Of a DNA stretch of 64,000 nt, positions 56,067-64,000 are shown one piece after another. This DNA is from Lachnospira sp. (GTDB lineage: Bacteria; Bacillota; Clostridia; Lachnospirales; Lachnospiraceae), in the NCBI GenBank assembly GCA_017621205.1, contig JAGATQ010000058.1, forward strand, positions 1 through 64,000, read 5' to 3'. The number at the start of each line of letters is the position of its first letter. Position 1 is the stretch's first letter. Below the pieces are notes generated by a model. The model had not been told where the DNA came from, searched no databases, and was given only the letters and a program-made list of their open reading frames with translations. A program made the position numbers and the translations under genes.

Positions 56067-57440
56067 ATGAACATAAAAAACAGGGAGATATACAAAAAGG
56101 CTTTGACCTTGGCAATTCCCATGATGGTACAGAACGGAATTACAAATATGGTTGGACTGGTAGATAACGTGATGGTGGGAAGCTTAGGAACGGAATCTGT
56201 TACCGGGGTTGCAATTGCCAACCAATTAATATTTGTAAATAACCTTGCTATTTTTGGCGGATTATCTGGTCCGGGGATTTATGGGGCACAGTTTTATGGA
56301 AGTGGGGATACGAAAGGATTTAGAAGTACTTTTCGCTTTAAGCTGTGGATTGCTTTGTTCTGCGTTGTGCTTGGCTGCTTGATGTTTTCTTTATTTGGCG
56401 GCAATTTAATTGAGCTTTATCTGCATGGAGAAAGTAAAACACTCGATGCACAGGCTACATTAAATTACGGCAGGAATTATCTGCATATCATGATGCTCAA
56501 TTTATTTCCGTTTGCCTTGACGCAGGTTTATGCAACGAGCCTGAGAGAAACAGGGGAAACGGTAAAGCCAATGGTTGCCGGAATGATATCCGTTTTGGTG
56601 GACGTGGGACTTAACTATATTTTGATATTTGGTAAGCTTGGTATGCCAAGGCTTGGTACTGAGGGGGCAGCAATTGCTACTGTTGCAGCTCGGGTTGTAG
56701 AGTGTAGTGTTGTGATAATCTGGAGCCATATCCAAGGGAAAAAGCATCACTTTTTGCAAGGTATATACAAAAGCCTTAAGGTTCCGAAGGCACTTTGTAT
56801 TACTATGGCGAAAAAGGGATTTCCTATCTTCTGTAATGAGTTTTTGTGGGCAGGAGGTGTTGCGGTGCTTACACAATGTTATTCTCTTCGAGGACTTAAT
56901 GTTGTGGCGGGAATTAATATATCCAATACAATTTGTAACCTGCTTAATATATCCTTTGTGTCTCTTGGCTCTGCGGTAGGGGTTATTGTTGGACAGTATC
57001 TTGGGGCATCACAATTTGATAAAGCAAAGCAGGGAAGCAAAAGCCTGATGCATTTTACGGCATTTGTAAGCTCACTGTTTGCAGTAGCCTTGATTGCGGT
57101 AGCATTTGTTTTTCCGAAATTCTATGACACAAGCATGCAGGTGCGGAATATGGCGAGCTGGTTTATTGTTATCTCAGCACTGTTTTTTCCGGTGCAGGGG
57201 TATTTGAATGCTATATATTTTACGCTGCGGTGCGGTGGCAAGACCTTTGTTACATTTCTTTTTGATAGTGTGTTTAGCTGGGTTTGTTCTGTGCCAGTGG
57301 CATTGGTGCTGTGTATTTTTACAGAGCTTCCTATTCTTCCAATCTATGCAGTGGTCCAGGCATTGGATTTGATAAAAATTGCAATTGGTTATGGAATGAT
57401 AAGAAAGGGTGTATGGATTGCCAATTTAGTGGAAAAATAA
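56067..57440 (+). CDS. MATE-family efflux transporter
   Basis: A 457-aa, 12-helix MATE transporter (LTLAIPMMVQNGITNMVGLV, then DNVMVGSLGTESVTGVAIAN). It sits on the same strand between rpoC and rpsL, where most Firmicutes have a small L7Ae-like gene or nothing. [12 protein letters not shown]. No clear promoter lies between the rpoC terminator and its start, so expression may depend on readthrough. It is only distantly similar to the MATE at 27466. Substrate unknown. Confidence 0.92.
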   Translation: MNIKNREIYKKALTLAIPMMVQNGITNMVGLVDNVMVGSLGTESVTGVAIANQLIFVNNLAIFGGLSGPGIYGAQFYGSGDTKGFRSTFRFKLWIALFCVVLGCLMFSLFGGNLIELYLHGESKTLDAQATLNYGRNYLHIMMLNLFPFALTQVYATSLRETGETVKPMVAGMISVLVDVGLNYILIFGKLGMPRLGTEGAAIATVAARVVECSVVIIWSHIQGKKHHFLQGIYKSLKVPKALCITMAKKGFPIFCNEFLWAGGVAVLTQCYSLRGLNVVAGINISNTICNLLNISFVSLGSAVGVIVGQYLGASQFDKAKQGSKSLMHFTAFVSSLFAVALIAVAFVFPKFYDTSMQVRNMASWFIVISALFFPVQGYLNAIYFTLRCGGKTFVTFLFDSVFSWVCSVPVALVLCIFTELPILPIYAVVQALDLIKIAIGYGMIRKGVWIANLVEK

Positions 57441-57449
57441 AAGAAACCC

Positions 57450-57478
57450 TTGACAATATGGGGGAAAGTGGGTAAAAT
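57450..57478 (+). promoter_or_regulatory. Promoter of the str operon (rpsL-rpsG-fusA)
   Basis: TTGACA (57450-57455), 17-base spacer, TAAAAT (57473-57478), 79 bases before rpsL. Confidence 0.78.
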
Positions 57479-57485
57479 GAACAAG

Positions 57486-57507
57486 CATGCGTAGAAATCT
57501 ACGCGTG
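57486..57507 (+). promoter_or_regulatory. Hairpin in the rpsL leader
   Basis: CATGCGTAG/CTACGCGTG with one G-T pair, then TTTTG. Located about at the transcription start, so may act as a leader attenuator or stabiliser. Confidence 0.4.
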
Positions 57508-57556
57508 TTTTGATTGCAATTAAGCAACCTAGAATAATATCGCAGGAGGTGAAAAC

Positions 57557-57970
57557 ATGCCAACATTTAACCAGTTAGTTAGAAAAGGAAGACAGACTGT
57601 AACGAAGAAGTCTACTGCACCAGCTTTACAGAAGGGTTTCAACTCTTTAAAGAAGAAGCCAACTGATACTGCTGCTCCTCAGAAGAGAGGTGTTTGTACT
57701 GCAGTTAAGACCGCTACACCTAAGAAGCCGAACTCAGCACTTCGTAAGATTGCCAGAGTGCGTCTTTCTAACGGAATCGAAGTAACAAGCTATATTCCGG
57801 GCGAAGGTCACAACCTTCAGGAGCATAGTGTTGTTCTGATTCGTGGAGGAAGAGTAAAGGATTTACCTGGTTGTAGATACCACATCGTTCGTGGTACTCT
57901 TGATACCGCAGGTGTTGCGAACAGAAAGCAGGCTCGTTCTAAGTATGGTGCAAAGAGACCTAAGAAATAG
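57557..57970 (+). CDS. rpsL: 30S ribosomal protein S12
   Basis: A 137-aa S12. [18 protein letters not shown] at the start; the streptomycin region reads [20 protein letters not shown] with the wild-type Lys, and the second region [15 protein letters not shown] type is intact ([20 protein letters not shown]). RBS AGGAGGTG. Confidence 0.98.
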   Translation: MPTFNQLVRKGRQTVTKKSTAPALQKGFNSLKKKPTDTAAPQKRGVCTAVKTATPKKPNSALRKIARVRLSNGIEVTSYIPGEGHNLQEHSVVLIRGGRVKDLPGCRYHIVRGTLDTAGVANRKQARSKYGAKRPKK

Positions 57971-58124
57971 GCCTTTCACTGCTTAACGGGTGACAGTTTG
58001 TACAAGTGCTGGAGAAAGCGATATTTACCTGTAGGTTGCAGGAATAGAGTAACGTTATTACCCGCACGAACGGTTTAAAAGACCGAGTACCGAAGAATTA
58101 ATTATTATTAAGGAGGGAAGAACC

Positions 58125-58595
58125 GTGCCACGTAAAGGACATATTGCAAAGAGAGAAGTATTAGCGGATCCGATTTACAAGAATACCGTGGTTACCAAGC
58201 TTATCAATAACATTATGTTAGATGGTAAGAAGGGTGTTGCACAGAAGATTGTGTACAACGCATTTGACCGCATTGCCAATGAGACTGGTAAGGATGCTAT
58301 GGAAGTATTTACAGATGCTATGAATAATATCATGCCAGAGTTAGAGGTAAAGGCACGCCGTATCGGTGGTGCTACTTATCAGGTACCGATTGAGGTTCGC
58401 GAAGATAGACGTCAGGCATTAGCACTTCGCTGGTTGACTTTATATTCTCGTAAGAGAAGTGAGAAAACGATGGAAGAGCGTCTGGCAAAGGAAATCTTAG
58501 ATGCATCGAATAATACTGGTGCTTCTGTAAAGAAGAAAGAAGATATGCATAAAATGGCAGAGGCTAACAAGGCATTTGCACATTACAGATTCTAG
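58125..58595 (+). CDS. rpsG: 30S ribosomal protein S7
   Basis: A 156-aa S7: [41 protein letters not shown]-terminal [13 protein letters not shown] start after AAGGAGG. The 154-base spacer after rpsL is longer than usual and may hold a regulatory site, but I see no convincing structure. Confidence 0.98.
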   Translation: MPRKGHIAKREVLADPIYKNTVVTKLINNIMLDGKKGVAQKIVYNAFDRIANETGKDAMEVFTDAMNNIMPELEVKARRIGGATYQVPIEVREDRRQALALRWLTLYSRKRSEKTMEERLAKEILDASNNTGASVKKKEDMHKMAEANKAFAHYRF

Positions 58596-58613
58596 TAGAA
58601 GGAGGAGAAAATC

Positions 58614-60731
58614 TTGGCTGGAAGAGAATATCCGTTAGATAGAACCAGAAATATTGGTATCATGGCTCATATCGATGCTGGTAAGACAACATTAACAGAG
58701 CGTATCCTCTATTATACTGGTGTAAACTATAAAATTGGTGAGACCCATGATGGTGCTTCTACCATGGACTGGATGGAGCAGGAGCAGGAGCGTGGTATTA
58801 CTATCACATCTGCTGCGACAACCTGTCACTGGACATTAGAGGATCATCATAAGGCAAAGGACGGAGCGTTAGAGCACCGCATTAACATCATCGATACTCC
58901 GGGCCACGTTGACTTCACTGTTGAGGTTGAGCGTTCCCTTCGTGTATTAGATGGTGCAGTTGGTGTATTTGATGCGAAGGCAGGTGTTGAGCCACAGTCA
59001 GAGAATGTATGGCGTCAGGCTGACACCTATAATGTACCCCGTATGGCATTCATCAACAAGATGGATAAAATGGGTGCAGACTTTTTTATGTCTGTTCAGA
59101 CAATTATTGACCGTCTGGGCAAGAATGCTATCCCTGTACAGATTCCAATCGGTAAGGAAGATGATTTTGCCGGATTGATTGATTTGTTCGAGATGGATGC
59201 ATATTTATACAAAGATGATAAGGGTGAGGACATCGAGATTGCAGAGATTCCAGATGATTTAAAGGACCTTGCTAATGAATGGCATGAGAATTTAATCGAG
59301 AAAATCTGTGAGATGGATGACGATTTGATGGAGAAGTACCTTGAGGGTGAGGAGCCTACTATTGATGAATTAAAGGCTGTTCTTCGTAAGGGTACCATTG
59401 CCTGTGAGGCAGTTCCTGTATACTGTGGTTCTGCTTATAAGAACAAGGGTGTACAAAAGATGCTGGATGGTGTGATTGAGTTTATGCCGGCACCGACAGA
59501 CATTCCTGATATCACAGGTGTAGATGAGGATGGTAATGAGGTTACCCGTAAGTCCTCTGATGAGGAGCCATTCTCTGCATTGGCATTTAAGATTATGACA
59601 GACCCATTCGTAGGAAAGTTAGCTTTCTTCCGTGTGTATTCTGGTACCATGAATTCTGGTTCTTATGTGTTAAATGCTACAAAGGGTAAGAAAGAGCGTG
59701 TAGGACGTATCGTTCAGATGCATGCGAATAAACGTACAGAGATTGACAAGGTGTATTCTGGTGATATCGCAGCAGCGGTAGGATTTAAATTAACGACTAC
59801 CGGTGATACAATCTGTGATGAGCAGCATCCGGTAATCTTAGAGTCAATGGAATTCCCAGAGCCGGTTATCGAGCTTGCAATCGAGCCTAAGACAAAGAAT
59901 GACCAGGGTAAGATGGGTGAAGCTTTGGCGAAGCTGGCAGAGGAGGATCCTACCTTCCGTGCACATACGGATAAGGAAACCGGACAGACTATTATTGCAG
60001 GTATGGGTGAGCTTCATCTTGATGTCATCGTTGACCGTCTGCTCCGTGAGTTTAAGGTAGAGGCAAATGTTGGTGCACCTCAGGTTGCATACAAGGAGAC
60101 CTTTACGAAGGCTGTTGAGGTAGACAGTAAGTATGCTAAGCAGTCTGGTGGTCGTGGTCAGTACGGTCACTGTAAAGTTAAATTTGAGCCAATGGATCCG
60201 AACGGTGAGGAGACCTTTAAGTTTGAGTCTACCGTCGTTGGTGGTGCGATTCCGAAGGAATACATCCCGGCTGTTGGTGAAGGTATTGAGGAAGCAGCAC
60301 AGGCTGGTATTCTTGCAGGCTTCCCAGTACTTGGTGTATACGCTAACGTATATGATGGTTCTTACCATGAGGTCGATTCTTCGGAGATGGCATTCCATAT
60401 TGCTGGTTCCATGGCATTTAAGGATGCAATGAAGAAGGGTGACCCTGTACTGTTAGAGCCAATCATGAAGGTTGAGGTAACTATGCCTGAGGAGTACATG
60501 GGCGATGTTATCGGAAGCCTGAATGCAAAGCGTGGACAGATTGAGGGTATGGACGATATCGGTGGAGGAAAGATTGTTCGTGCATTCGTTCCTTTGGCTG
60601 AGATGTTCGGTTATTCTACTGAGCTTCGTTCCAGCACACAGGGTCGTGGTAATTACTCTATGTTCTTTGAGAAGTATTTGCCAGTTCCAAAGTCTGTTCA
60701 GGACAAGATTGTTGCTGCTCACAGCAAATAA
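58614..60731 (+). CDS. fusA: Elongation factor G
   Basis: A 705-aa EF-G translocase. G1 [10 protein letters not shown]2 region [14 protein letters not shown]3 DTPGHVDF, G4 NKMD, then domains II-V ([20 protein letters not shown]). TTG start at 58614 with AAGGAGG upstream. 18 bases after rpsG. Confidence 0.97.
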   Translation: MAGREYPLDRTRNIGIMAHIDAGKTTLTERILYYTGVNYKIGETHDGASTMDWMEQEQERGITITSAATTCHWTLEDHHKAKDGALEHRINIIDTPGHVDFTVEVERSLRVLDGAVGVFDAKAGVEPQSENVWRQADTYNVPRMAFINKMDKMGADFFMSVQTIIDRLGKNAIPVQIPIGKEDDFAGLIDLFEMDAYLYKDDKGEDIEIAEIPDDLKDLANEWHENLIEKICEMDDDLMEKYLEGEEPTIDELKAVLRKGTIACEAVPVYCGSAYKNKGVQKMLDGVIEFMPAPTDIPDITGVDEDGNEVTRKSSDEEPFSALAFKIMTDPFVGKLAFFRVYSGTMNSGSYVLNATKGKKERVGRIVQMHANKRTEIDKVYSGDIAAAVGFKLTTTGDTICDEQHPVILESMEFPEPVIELAIEPKTKNDQGKMGEALAKLAEEDPTFRAHTDKETGQTIIAGMGELHLDVIVDRLLREFKVEANVGAPQVAYKETFTKAVEVDSKYAKQSGGRGQYGHCKVKFEPMDPNGEETFKFESTVVGGAIPKEYIPAVGEGIEEAAQAGILAGFPVLGVYANVYDGSYHEVDSSEMAFHIAGSMAFKDAMKKGDPVLLEPIMKVEVTMPEEYMGDVIGSLNAKRGQIEGMDDIGGGKIVRAFVPLAEMFGYSTELRSSTQGRGNYSMFFEKYLPVPKSVQDKIVAAHSK

Positions 60732-60763
60732 TCGAAAGGAGTAGTATAATCCTTTAATTATAC

Positions 60764-60792
60764 TTGAAAATTTTTGAAAAATATAATATAAT
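60764..60792 (+). promoter_or_regulatory. Promoter of tuf
   Basis: TTGAAA (60764-60769), 17-base spacer, TATAAT (60787-60792). Gives tuf its own start, separate from fusA. Confidence 0.75.
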
Positions 60793-60793
60793 T

Positions 60794-60855
60794 CTAACTA
60801 ATCGTGGGATTTCCCATGCCTTTCGGCGTACCAGTGTGGCTGGTGCATTAGTTAG
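60794..60855 (+). promoter_or_regulatory. Cloverleaf-like structure in the tuf leader
   Basis: Closing arms CTAACTAATCG/GCATTAGTTAG (one mismatch) enclose three small hairpins: TGGGA/TCCCA, GCC/GGC and ACCAG/CTGGT. The predicted transcription start falls in the left arm, so only part of the closing stem may be in the mRNA. Confidence 0.5.
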
Positions 60856-60908
60856 GGTATAAAATAATGATAAGCCCAAGGGGCGCAATTAAAAGGAGGA
60901 CTTTAAAA

Positions 60909-62096
60909 ATGGCTAAGGAAAAGTTTAATCGTAGCAAACCACATTGTAACATCGGTACTATCGGTCACGTCGATCATGGTAAGACTACTTTAACTGCAGC
61001 AATCACTAAGACTCTTGCAGCAAGAGTAGAGGGTAACGCAGCAGTTGATTTTGAGAATATCGATAAGGCTCCAGAGGAGAGAGAGCGTGGTATCACAATC
61101 TCTACTGCTCACGTTGAGTATGAGACAGATAAGAGACATTACGCACACGTTGACTGTCCAGGCCATGCTGATTATGTAAAGAACATGATCACTGGTGCTG
61201 CACAGATGGATGGAGCTATCTTAGTAGTAGCTGCAACAGACGGTGTTATGGCTCAGACCAAGGAGCATATCTTATTATCCCGTCAGGTAGGTGTACCTTA
61301 TATCGTAGTATTCATGAATAAGTGTGATATGGTTGATGATGAGGAGTTATTAGAGCTTGTAGAGATGGAGATTACAGAGCAGTTAGAGGAGTATGAGTTC
61401 ACTGATTGCCCAATCATCAAGGGTTCTGCATTAAAGGCTCTGGAAGATCCGAACAGCGAGTGGGGCGACAAGATTATGGAATTAATGGATACTGTTGATT
61501 CTCATATTCCAGATCCACAGCGTGCTACTGATCAGCCATTCTTGATGCCTGTAGAGGACGTATTCACCATTACTGGTCGTGGTACAGTTGCTACTGGTAG
61601 AGTAGAGCGTGGTACTCTTCATCTGAATGAGGAAGTTGAAATCATTGGTGTTAAGGAAGATACACAGAAGACTGTTGTAACTGGTATTGAGATGTTCCGT
61701 AAGTTATTGGATGAGGCTCAGGCTGGTGATAACATTGGTGCATTACTTCGTGGTATCCAGAGAACAGATATCGTTCGTGGACAGGTATTATCTGCTCCAG
61801 GTTCTGTAACCTGCCACAAGAAGTTTACTGCTCAGGTTTACGTATTAACTAAGGACGAGGGTGGACGTCATACTCCATTCTTCAACAACTATCGTCCACA
61901 GTTCTATTTCCGTACTACTGATGTAACTGGTGTTTGTGAGTTACCTTCTGGTACTGAGATGTGTATGCCTGGTGACAACGTTGAGATGACGATTGAGTTG
62001 ATTCATCCGGTTGCTATGGAGCAGGGTCTTACATTCGCTATCCGTGAGGGTGGACGTACAGTAGGTTCTGGTCGTGTAGCTTCTATCATTGAGTAA
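60909..62096 (+). CDS. tuf: Elongation factor Tu
   Basis: A 395-aa EF-Tu: [47 protein letters not shown], and C-terminal domains ([20 protein letters not shown]). Start 60909 with AAGGAGG upstream; the longer frame from 60867 is not used. Terminator follows. Confidence 0.98.
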   Translation: MAKEKFNRSKPHCNIGTIGHVDHGKTTLTAAITKTLAARVEGNAAVDFENIDKAPEERERGITISTAHVEYETDKRHYAHVDCPGHADYVKNMITGAAQMDGAILVVAATDGVMAQTKEHILLSRQVGVPYIVVFMNKCDMVDDEELLELVEMEITEQLEEYEFTDCPIIKGSALKALEDPNSEWGDKIMELMDTVDSHIPDPQRATDQPFLMPVEDVFTITGRGTVATGRVERGTLHLNEEVEIIGVKEDTQKTVVTGIEMFRKLLDEAQAGDNIGALLRGIQRTDIVRGQVLSAPGSVTCHKKFTAQVYVLTKDEGGRHTPFFNNYRPQFYFRTTDVTGVCELPSGTEMCMPGDNVEMTIELIHPVAMEQGLTFAIREGGRTVGSGRVASIIE

Positions 62097-62120
62097 TTAA
62101 TAGATTATTCAGTAAATTCA

Positions 62121-62152
62121 AGGGCTTTCCGAAATTCGGAAAGCCCTTTTTG
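62121..62152 (+). terminator. Terminator after tuf
   Basis: Perfect stem AGGGCTTTCCGAA/TTCGGAAAGCCCT with minimal loop and T-run. The AGGCTTTCC arm resembles that of the terminator at 62860. Confidence 0.93.
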
Positions 62153-62184
62153 TGTGAAAAGAAAAGATGATATAAATGGTGCTC

Positions 62185-62225
62185 TGACCTCGTTTTGACC
62201 TCGTTTTTTGGAAAATGACCTTGTT
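62185..62225 (+). repeat. Three TGACCT direct half-sites
   Basis: TGACCTCGTT at 62185, TGACCTCGTT at 62196 and TGACCTTGTT at 62216; spacing 11 and 20 bases, about one and two helical turns on the same face. Possible binding site for an accessory-island regulator or recombinase. Confidence 0.4.
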
Positions 62226-62338
62226 GTGAGAAGGCAGAAAGGGAATAAAATATAAAAATTTGTGGTGTTAGGGTTTCTTTTTTAATGTGGTGTGTTATAC
62301 TAGAACCAAACAAATATCTTTTGAAAGGAAGAATGTTT

Positions 62339-62497
62339 ATGACATCAATTGAAGCAATAAAATTAAAAGAAACATCAAATGATACAAATGTGGCTATGGA
62401 GATATTGTTTTCAAAATTAGATGAAGCAATTGACGATATGGAAAATGGACGTGTCTTAACAGAAGAAGAAGTATGGGCAGAAATTGATGCAATATAG
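62339..62497 (+). CDS. Putative antitoxin of RelE/ParE-type pair
   Basis: A 52-aa acidic protein, helical, ending in a motif common to short RelB/ParD-like antitoxins (ENGRVLTEEEVWAEIDAI). Start 62339 has AAAGGAA at 8 bases; the ATG at 62333 is too close. An extended -10 (TGTTATACT, 62293-62301) is upstream. It precedes the toxin by 12 bases. The N-terminal DNA-binding part is very short, so antitoxin identity rests on context. Confidence 0.7.
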   Translation: MTSIEAIKLKETSNDTNVAMEILFSKLDEAIDDMENGRVLTEEEVWAEIDAI

Positions 62498-62509
62498 TAT
62501 AGGTGATTT

Positions 62510-62848
62510 ATGGCACACAAGATGTTTACAGTGAAATACACATATAGCAGTAAAGATGATATTCGTAAGAAAAAGGAATATATCTTGAGGGAGTTTAAGT
62601 ACAAAGGACTAGGGAAACGTTTTTCAGAAAAGATAAAAATGGCAGTTAATCAATTAAAGATATTTCCGAATGGATATGAGACAATTGGATTTCAATACCG
62701 GGGATATGATATTCATTTGATGCCATCACAATCATATCTTTTATTTTTTGTTATAGATCAGCAAAAGTGTGAAGTGATAATCCTAAGAGTTTTACAGGAT
62801 GGGCAAGATTGGAAATACATAATAGAACAATGGTTAGAGAAAAATTAA
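62510..62848 (+). CDS. RelE/ParE-family toxin
   Basis: A 112-aa basic protein with the RelE/ParE fold pattern: YTYSSKDDIRKKKEYILREF, FSEKIKMAVNQLKIFPNGYE, YRGYDIHLMPSQSYLLFFVI and EVIILRVLQDGQDW. Family members either cleave mRNA at the ribosome or inhibit gyrase; the branch cannot be chosen from sequence alone. A terminator follows. Confidence 0.85.
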   Translation: MAHKMFTVKYTYSSKDDIRKKKEYILREFKYKGLGKRFSEKIKMAVNQLKIFPNGYETIGFQYRGYDIHLMPSQSYLLFFVIDQQKCEVIILRVLQDGQDWKYIIEQWLEKN

Positions 62849-62859
62849 AGGTAATTTTT

Positions 62860-62889
62860 AAGGCTTTCCGATTTTGGGAAAGCCTTTTT
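62860..62889 (+). terminator. Terminator after the toxin gene
   Basis: Perfect stem AAGGCTTTCC/GGAAAGCCTT with a 7-base loop and T-run. Confidence 0.88.
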
Positions 62890-62913
62890 AAATAGGGAAA
62901 ATGGGTTTGTATA

Positions 62914-63105
62914 TTACTTTCCGAGGCATTTATTGTTGATGTATTCATAAATACTGGAGGCGGGAATTTTCCAGTTGCGACCGATTTTAAATGCTTTTAG
63001 CTGTTTTGTTCTCATTAATTGGTATAATCCGCTTTTTCCGATTCTTAACTGTTCGCAGGCTTCTTCAATGGTTAATATGTAATTTTCATTATTGTTTTCA
63101 AACAT
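62914..63105 (-). CDS. Excisionase-like DNA-binding protein
   Basis: A 63-aa winged-helix protein of the excisionase/MerR-like HTH_17 type: LTIEEACEQLRIGKSGLYQL, then KAFKIGRNWKIPASSIYEYI. Start 63105 is taken with AAAGG 11 bases upstream; a GTG at 63114 is too close to it. These proteins assist element excision or regulate islands. No integrase is in the window; one may lie downstream. Confidence 0.8.
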   Translation of the reverse strand: MFENNNENYILTIEEACEQLRIGKSGLYQLMRTKQLKAFKIGRNWKIPASSIYEYINNKCLGK

Positions 63106-63254
63106 TGTTATCACGACCTTTCTTTAATGAATTGTTTGGAGAAAACCTTTTTAAAGTCAAATATGATGAAGCATAACACCAAATCATTTTAAATGACAAT
63201 TAACACTATAATAAAAGCCAAATTGTTTACGGGTTTTAAAGGAGGAAGAAATAT

Positions 63255-63566
63255 ATGGTGTTTAGAACAGTGAATATTCAAAAGAGAAGCAGTGGTACAA
63301 ATCTCCAATGCTGTGATTATACTTTTAGATTTTATATAGATGGAGAGCATGAAAAAATATGTAATGTTATGCAGAACACTGTGCGGATTTTTGATAGTTA
63401 TAAAATTTATAATGGTAAATGTACAATATTGAGGGAAGAAAATGAGATTTCTGTATGTATAAAGAATTTTCCCGATAGGAAAAAACGGAAATTAGAAAAG
63501 GATTTAAAAGCGTTTTCGGATAGATTGTTAGAAATGACAGGAACGTGGTATATTTTTGAGATATAG
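63255..63566 (+). CDS. Hypothetical accessory protein
   Basis: A 103-aa protein with AGGAGG 10 bases before the ATG. It is basic, with alternating strand-like segments and a helical end (KDLKAFSDRLLEMTG). Not recognised. It lies among genes of the accessory island after tuf and has lower GC than the ribosomal genes next door. Confidence 0.6.
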   Translation: MVFRTVNIQKRSSGTNLQCCDYTFRFYIDGEHEKICNVMQNTVRIFDSYKIYNGKCTILREENEISVCIKNFPDRKKRKLEKDLKAFSDRLLEMTGTWYIFEI

Positions 63567-63839
63567 AAGAGTATTACTGTTTATTCTGGCAGGCAATAAG
63601 CTAAGTGCCGTGTTTGCACGAGCGTTTGACTTGCCATACATCTTTGTTGTAGTCAATTTTTCTATTTGTATAATATATTTGGGAATACAATGATATTTGG
63701 GGGATGAGATTAATTTCTCATCTCCTATTTTCTTATTTGGAATTTAAAAATGTATGCAAGCCAAGAAGAGGATTTTAAAATGAAAGGGAATGAAAATATA
63801 TCAAACCAATTAGCCATAGCTTGAATGCTATGGCTGGAT
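63567..63839. other. Intergenic region without a gene
   Basis: AT-rich spacer. The only structure seen is AGCCATAGC/GCTATGGCT (63812-63835), possibly a weak terminator for the minus-strand gene; no T-run. No ORF with an RBS. Confidence 0.5.
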
Positions 63840-64000
63840 TTATCTTACTTCTTGTTCTAGGTTACGAAAAAAATCTGAATCAAAAAAATCTTGGATGGTA
63901 ATATTTAATCCGTCACAAATTTTCTTGATTGTAGATACGGTGGCACTATTATTTCTACCACTGGTTATATTATGCAAAGTAGACTGTGTAATGCCTGAAA
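63840..64000 (-). CDS. XRE-family regulator, C-terminal part
   Basis: On the minus strand an open frame enters from the window end and stops at 63840-63842; 52 residues are visible. It reads SGITQSTLHNITSGRNNSAT, then VSTIKKICDGLNITIQDFF, the second half of a Cro/CI helix-turn-helix with a short tail. Its start lies beyond the window. It is probably part of the same accessory island. Confidence 0.8.
   Translation of the reverse strand, partial: SGITQSTLHNITSGRNNSATVSTIKKICDGLNITIQDFFDSDFFRNLEQEVR

Noticed and set aside
57971-58124. tRNA or riboswitch in the rpsL-rpsG spacer
   Set aside because: No cloverleaf or known aptamer pattern could be drawn with confidence.
59844-60398. 184-codon antisense ORF in fusA
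   Set aside because: Arises from the codon usage of EF-G; no conserved protein features.

Overview
The window looks like the chromosome of a motile, anaerobic member of the Lachnospiraceae (Clostridia, Bacillota). This is inferred from AT-rich DNA with strong AGGAGG ribosome-binding sites, a flagellin and flagellin lysine methylase, Maf-type flagellin glycosylation genes, an anaerobic NTP-reductase activase, a Firmicute L10 leader and a Firmicute-like rpoBC-str region. No 16S rRNA or tRNA gene is visible, so genus is not fixed.

Layout. 1-5.5 kb: 3' end of flagellin, then an MBOAT acyltransferase / SGNH protein pair, an NrdG-type radical SAM activase and FliB. 5.6-9.6 kb: an XRE regulator divergent from a 1,138-aa secreted Big2-type protein, with three copies of a 13-bp operator between them. 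9.8-13.6 kb: VWA-like / MoxR AAA+ / LRR operon. 13.8-17.6 kb: a soluble [FeFe]-hydrogenase-like sensor fused to a chemotaxis signalling domain, a TetR regulator and a DegV protein. 17.9-22.2 kb: membrane protein plus LuxR-type two-component system with operator-like sites upstream. 22.4-39.9 kb: a large flagellar glycan cluster: two Maf proteins, a CMP-sugar synthetase/HAD fusion, a MATE carrier, a TPR/alkaline-phosphatase-superfamily protein, a LicC-like nucleotidyltransferase, a GT2/CDP-glycerol transferase fusion, a FliD-like protein and further glycosyltransferases. 40.1-48.2 kb: rpmG-secE-nusG-rplK-rplA and rplJ-rplL, separated by about 4.8 kb carrying another glycosyltransferase, a chemotaxis receptor and a divergent KAS III. 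48.3-62.1 kb: rpoB-rpoC, a MATE gene, rpsL-rpsG-fusA-tuf. 62.2-64 kb: accessory DNA with a toxin/antitoxin pair, an excisionase-like protein, an orphan and a partial XRE gene.

The least explained material is non-coding. Several intergenic regions hold long hairpin elements. One family (28876-29114, 29290-29525 reversed, 42499-42806) is 236-308 bp, with a conserved core, closing arms that differ between copies but stay complementary within each copy, and compensatory changes in an internal stem. A second family (16342-16490 and, reversed, 38588-38736) is 149 bp in both copies, also with compensated stem changes. Related single elements lie at 5489-5580 and 38307-38574, and four 76-bp tandem hairpin units at 29616-29889 sit just downstream of a promoter. 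None contains a convincing ORF. They are the best candidates here for an undescribed structured RNA or a hairpin-based mobile element.

Functionally, the right part of the cluster (cytidylyltransferase, CDP-glycerol transferase, phosphotransferase-like protein) suggests that the flagellar or surface glycan carries phospho-substituents, while the left part suggests O-acylation and lysine methylation of surface or flagellar targets. All coordinates and motifs come from reading the sequence; no database search was run.
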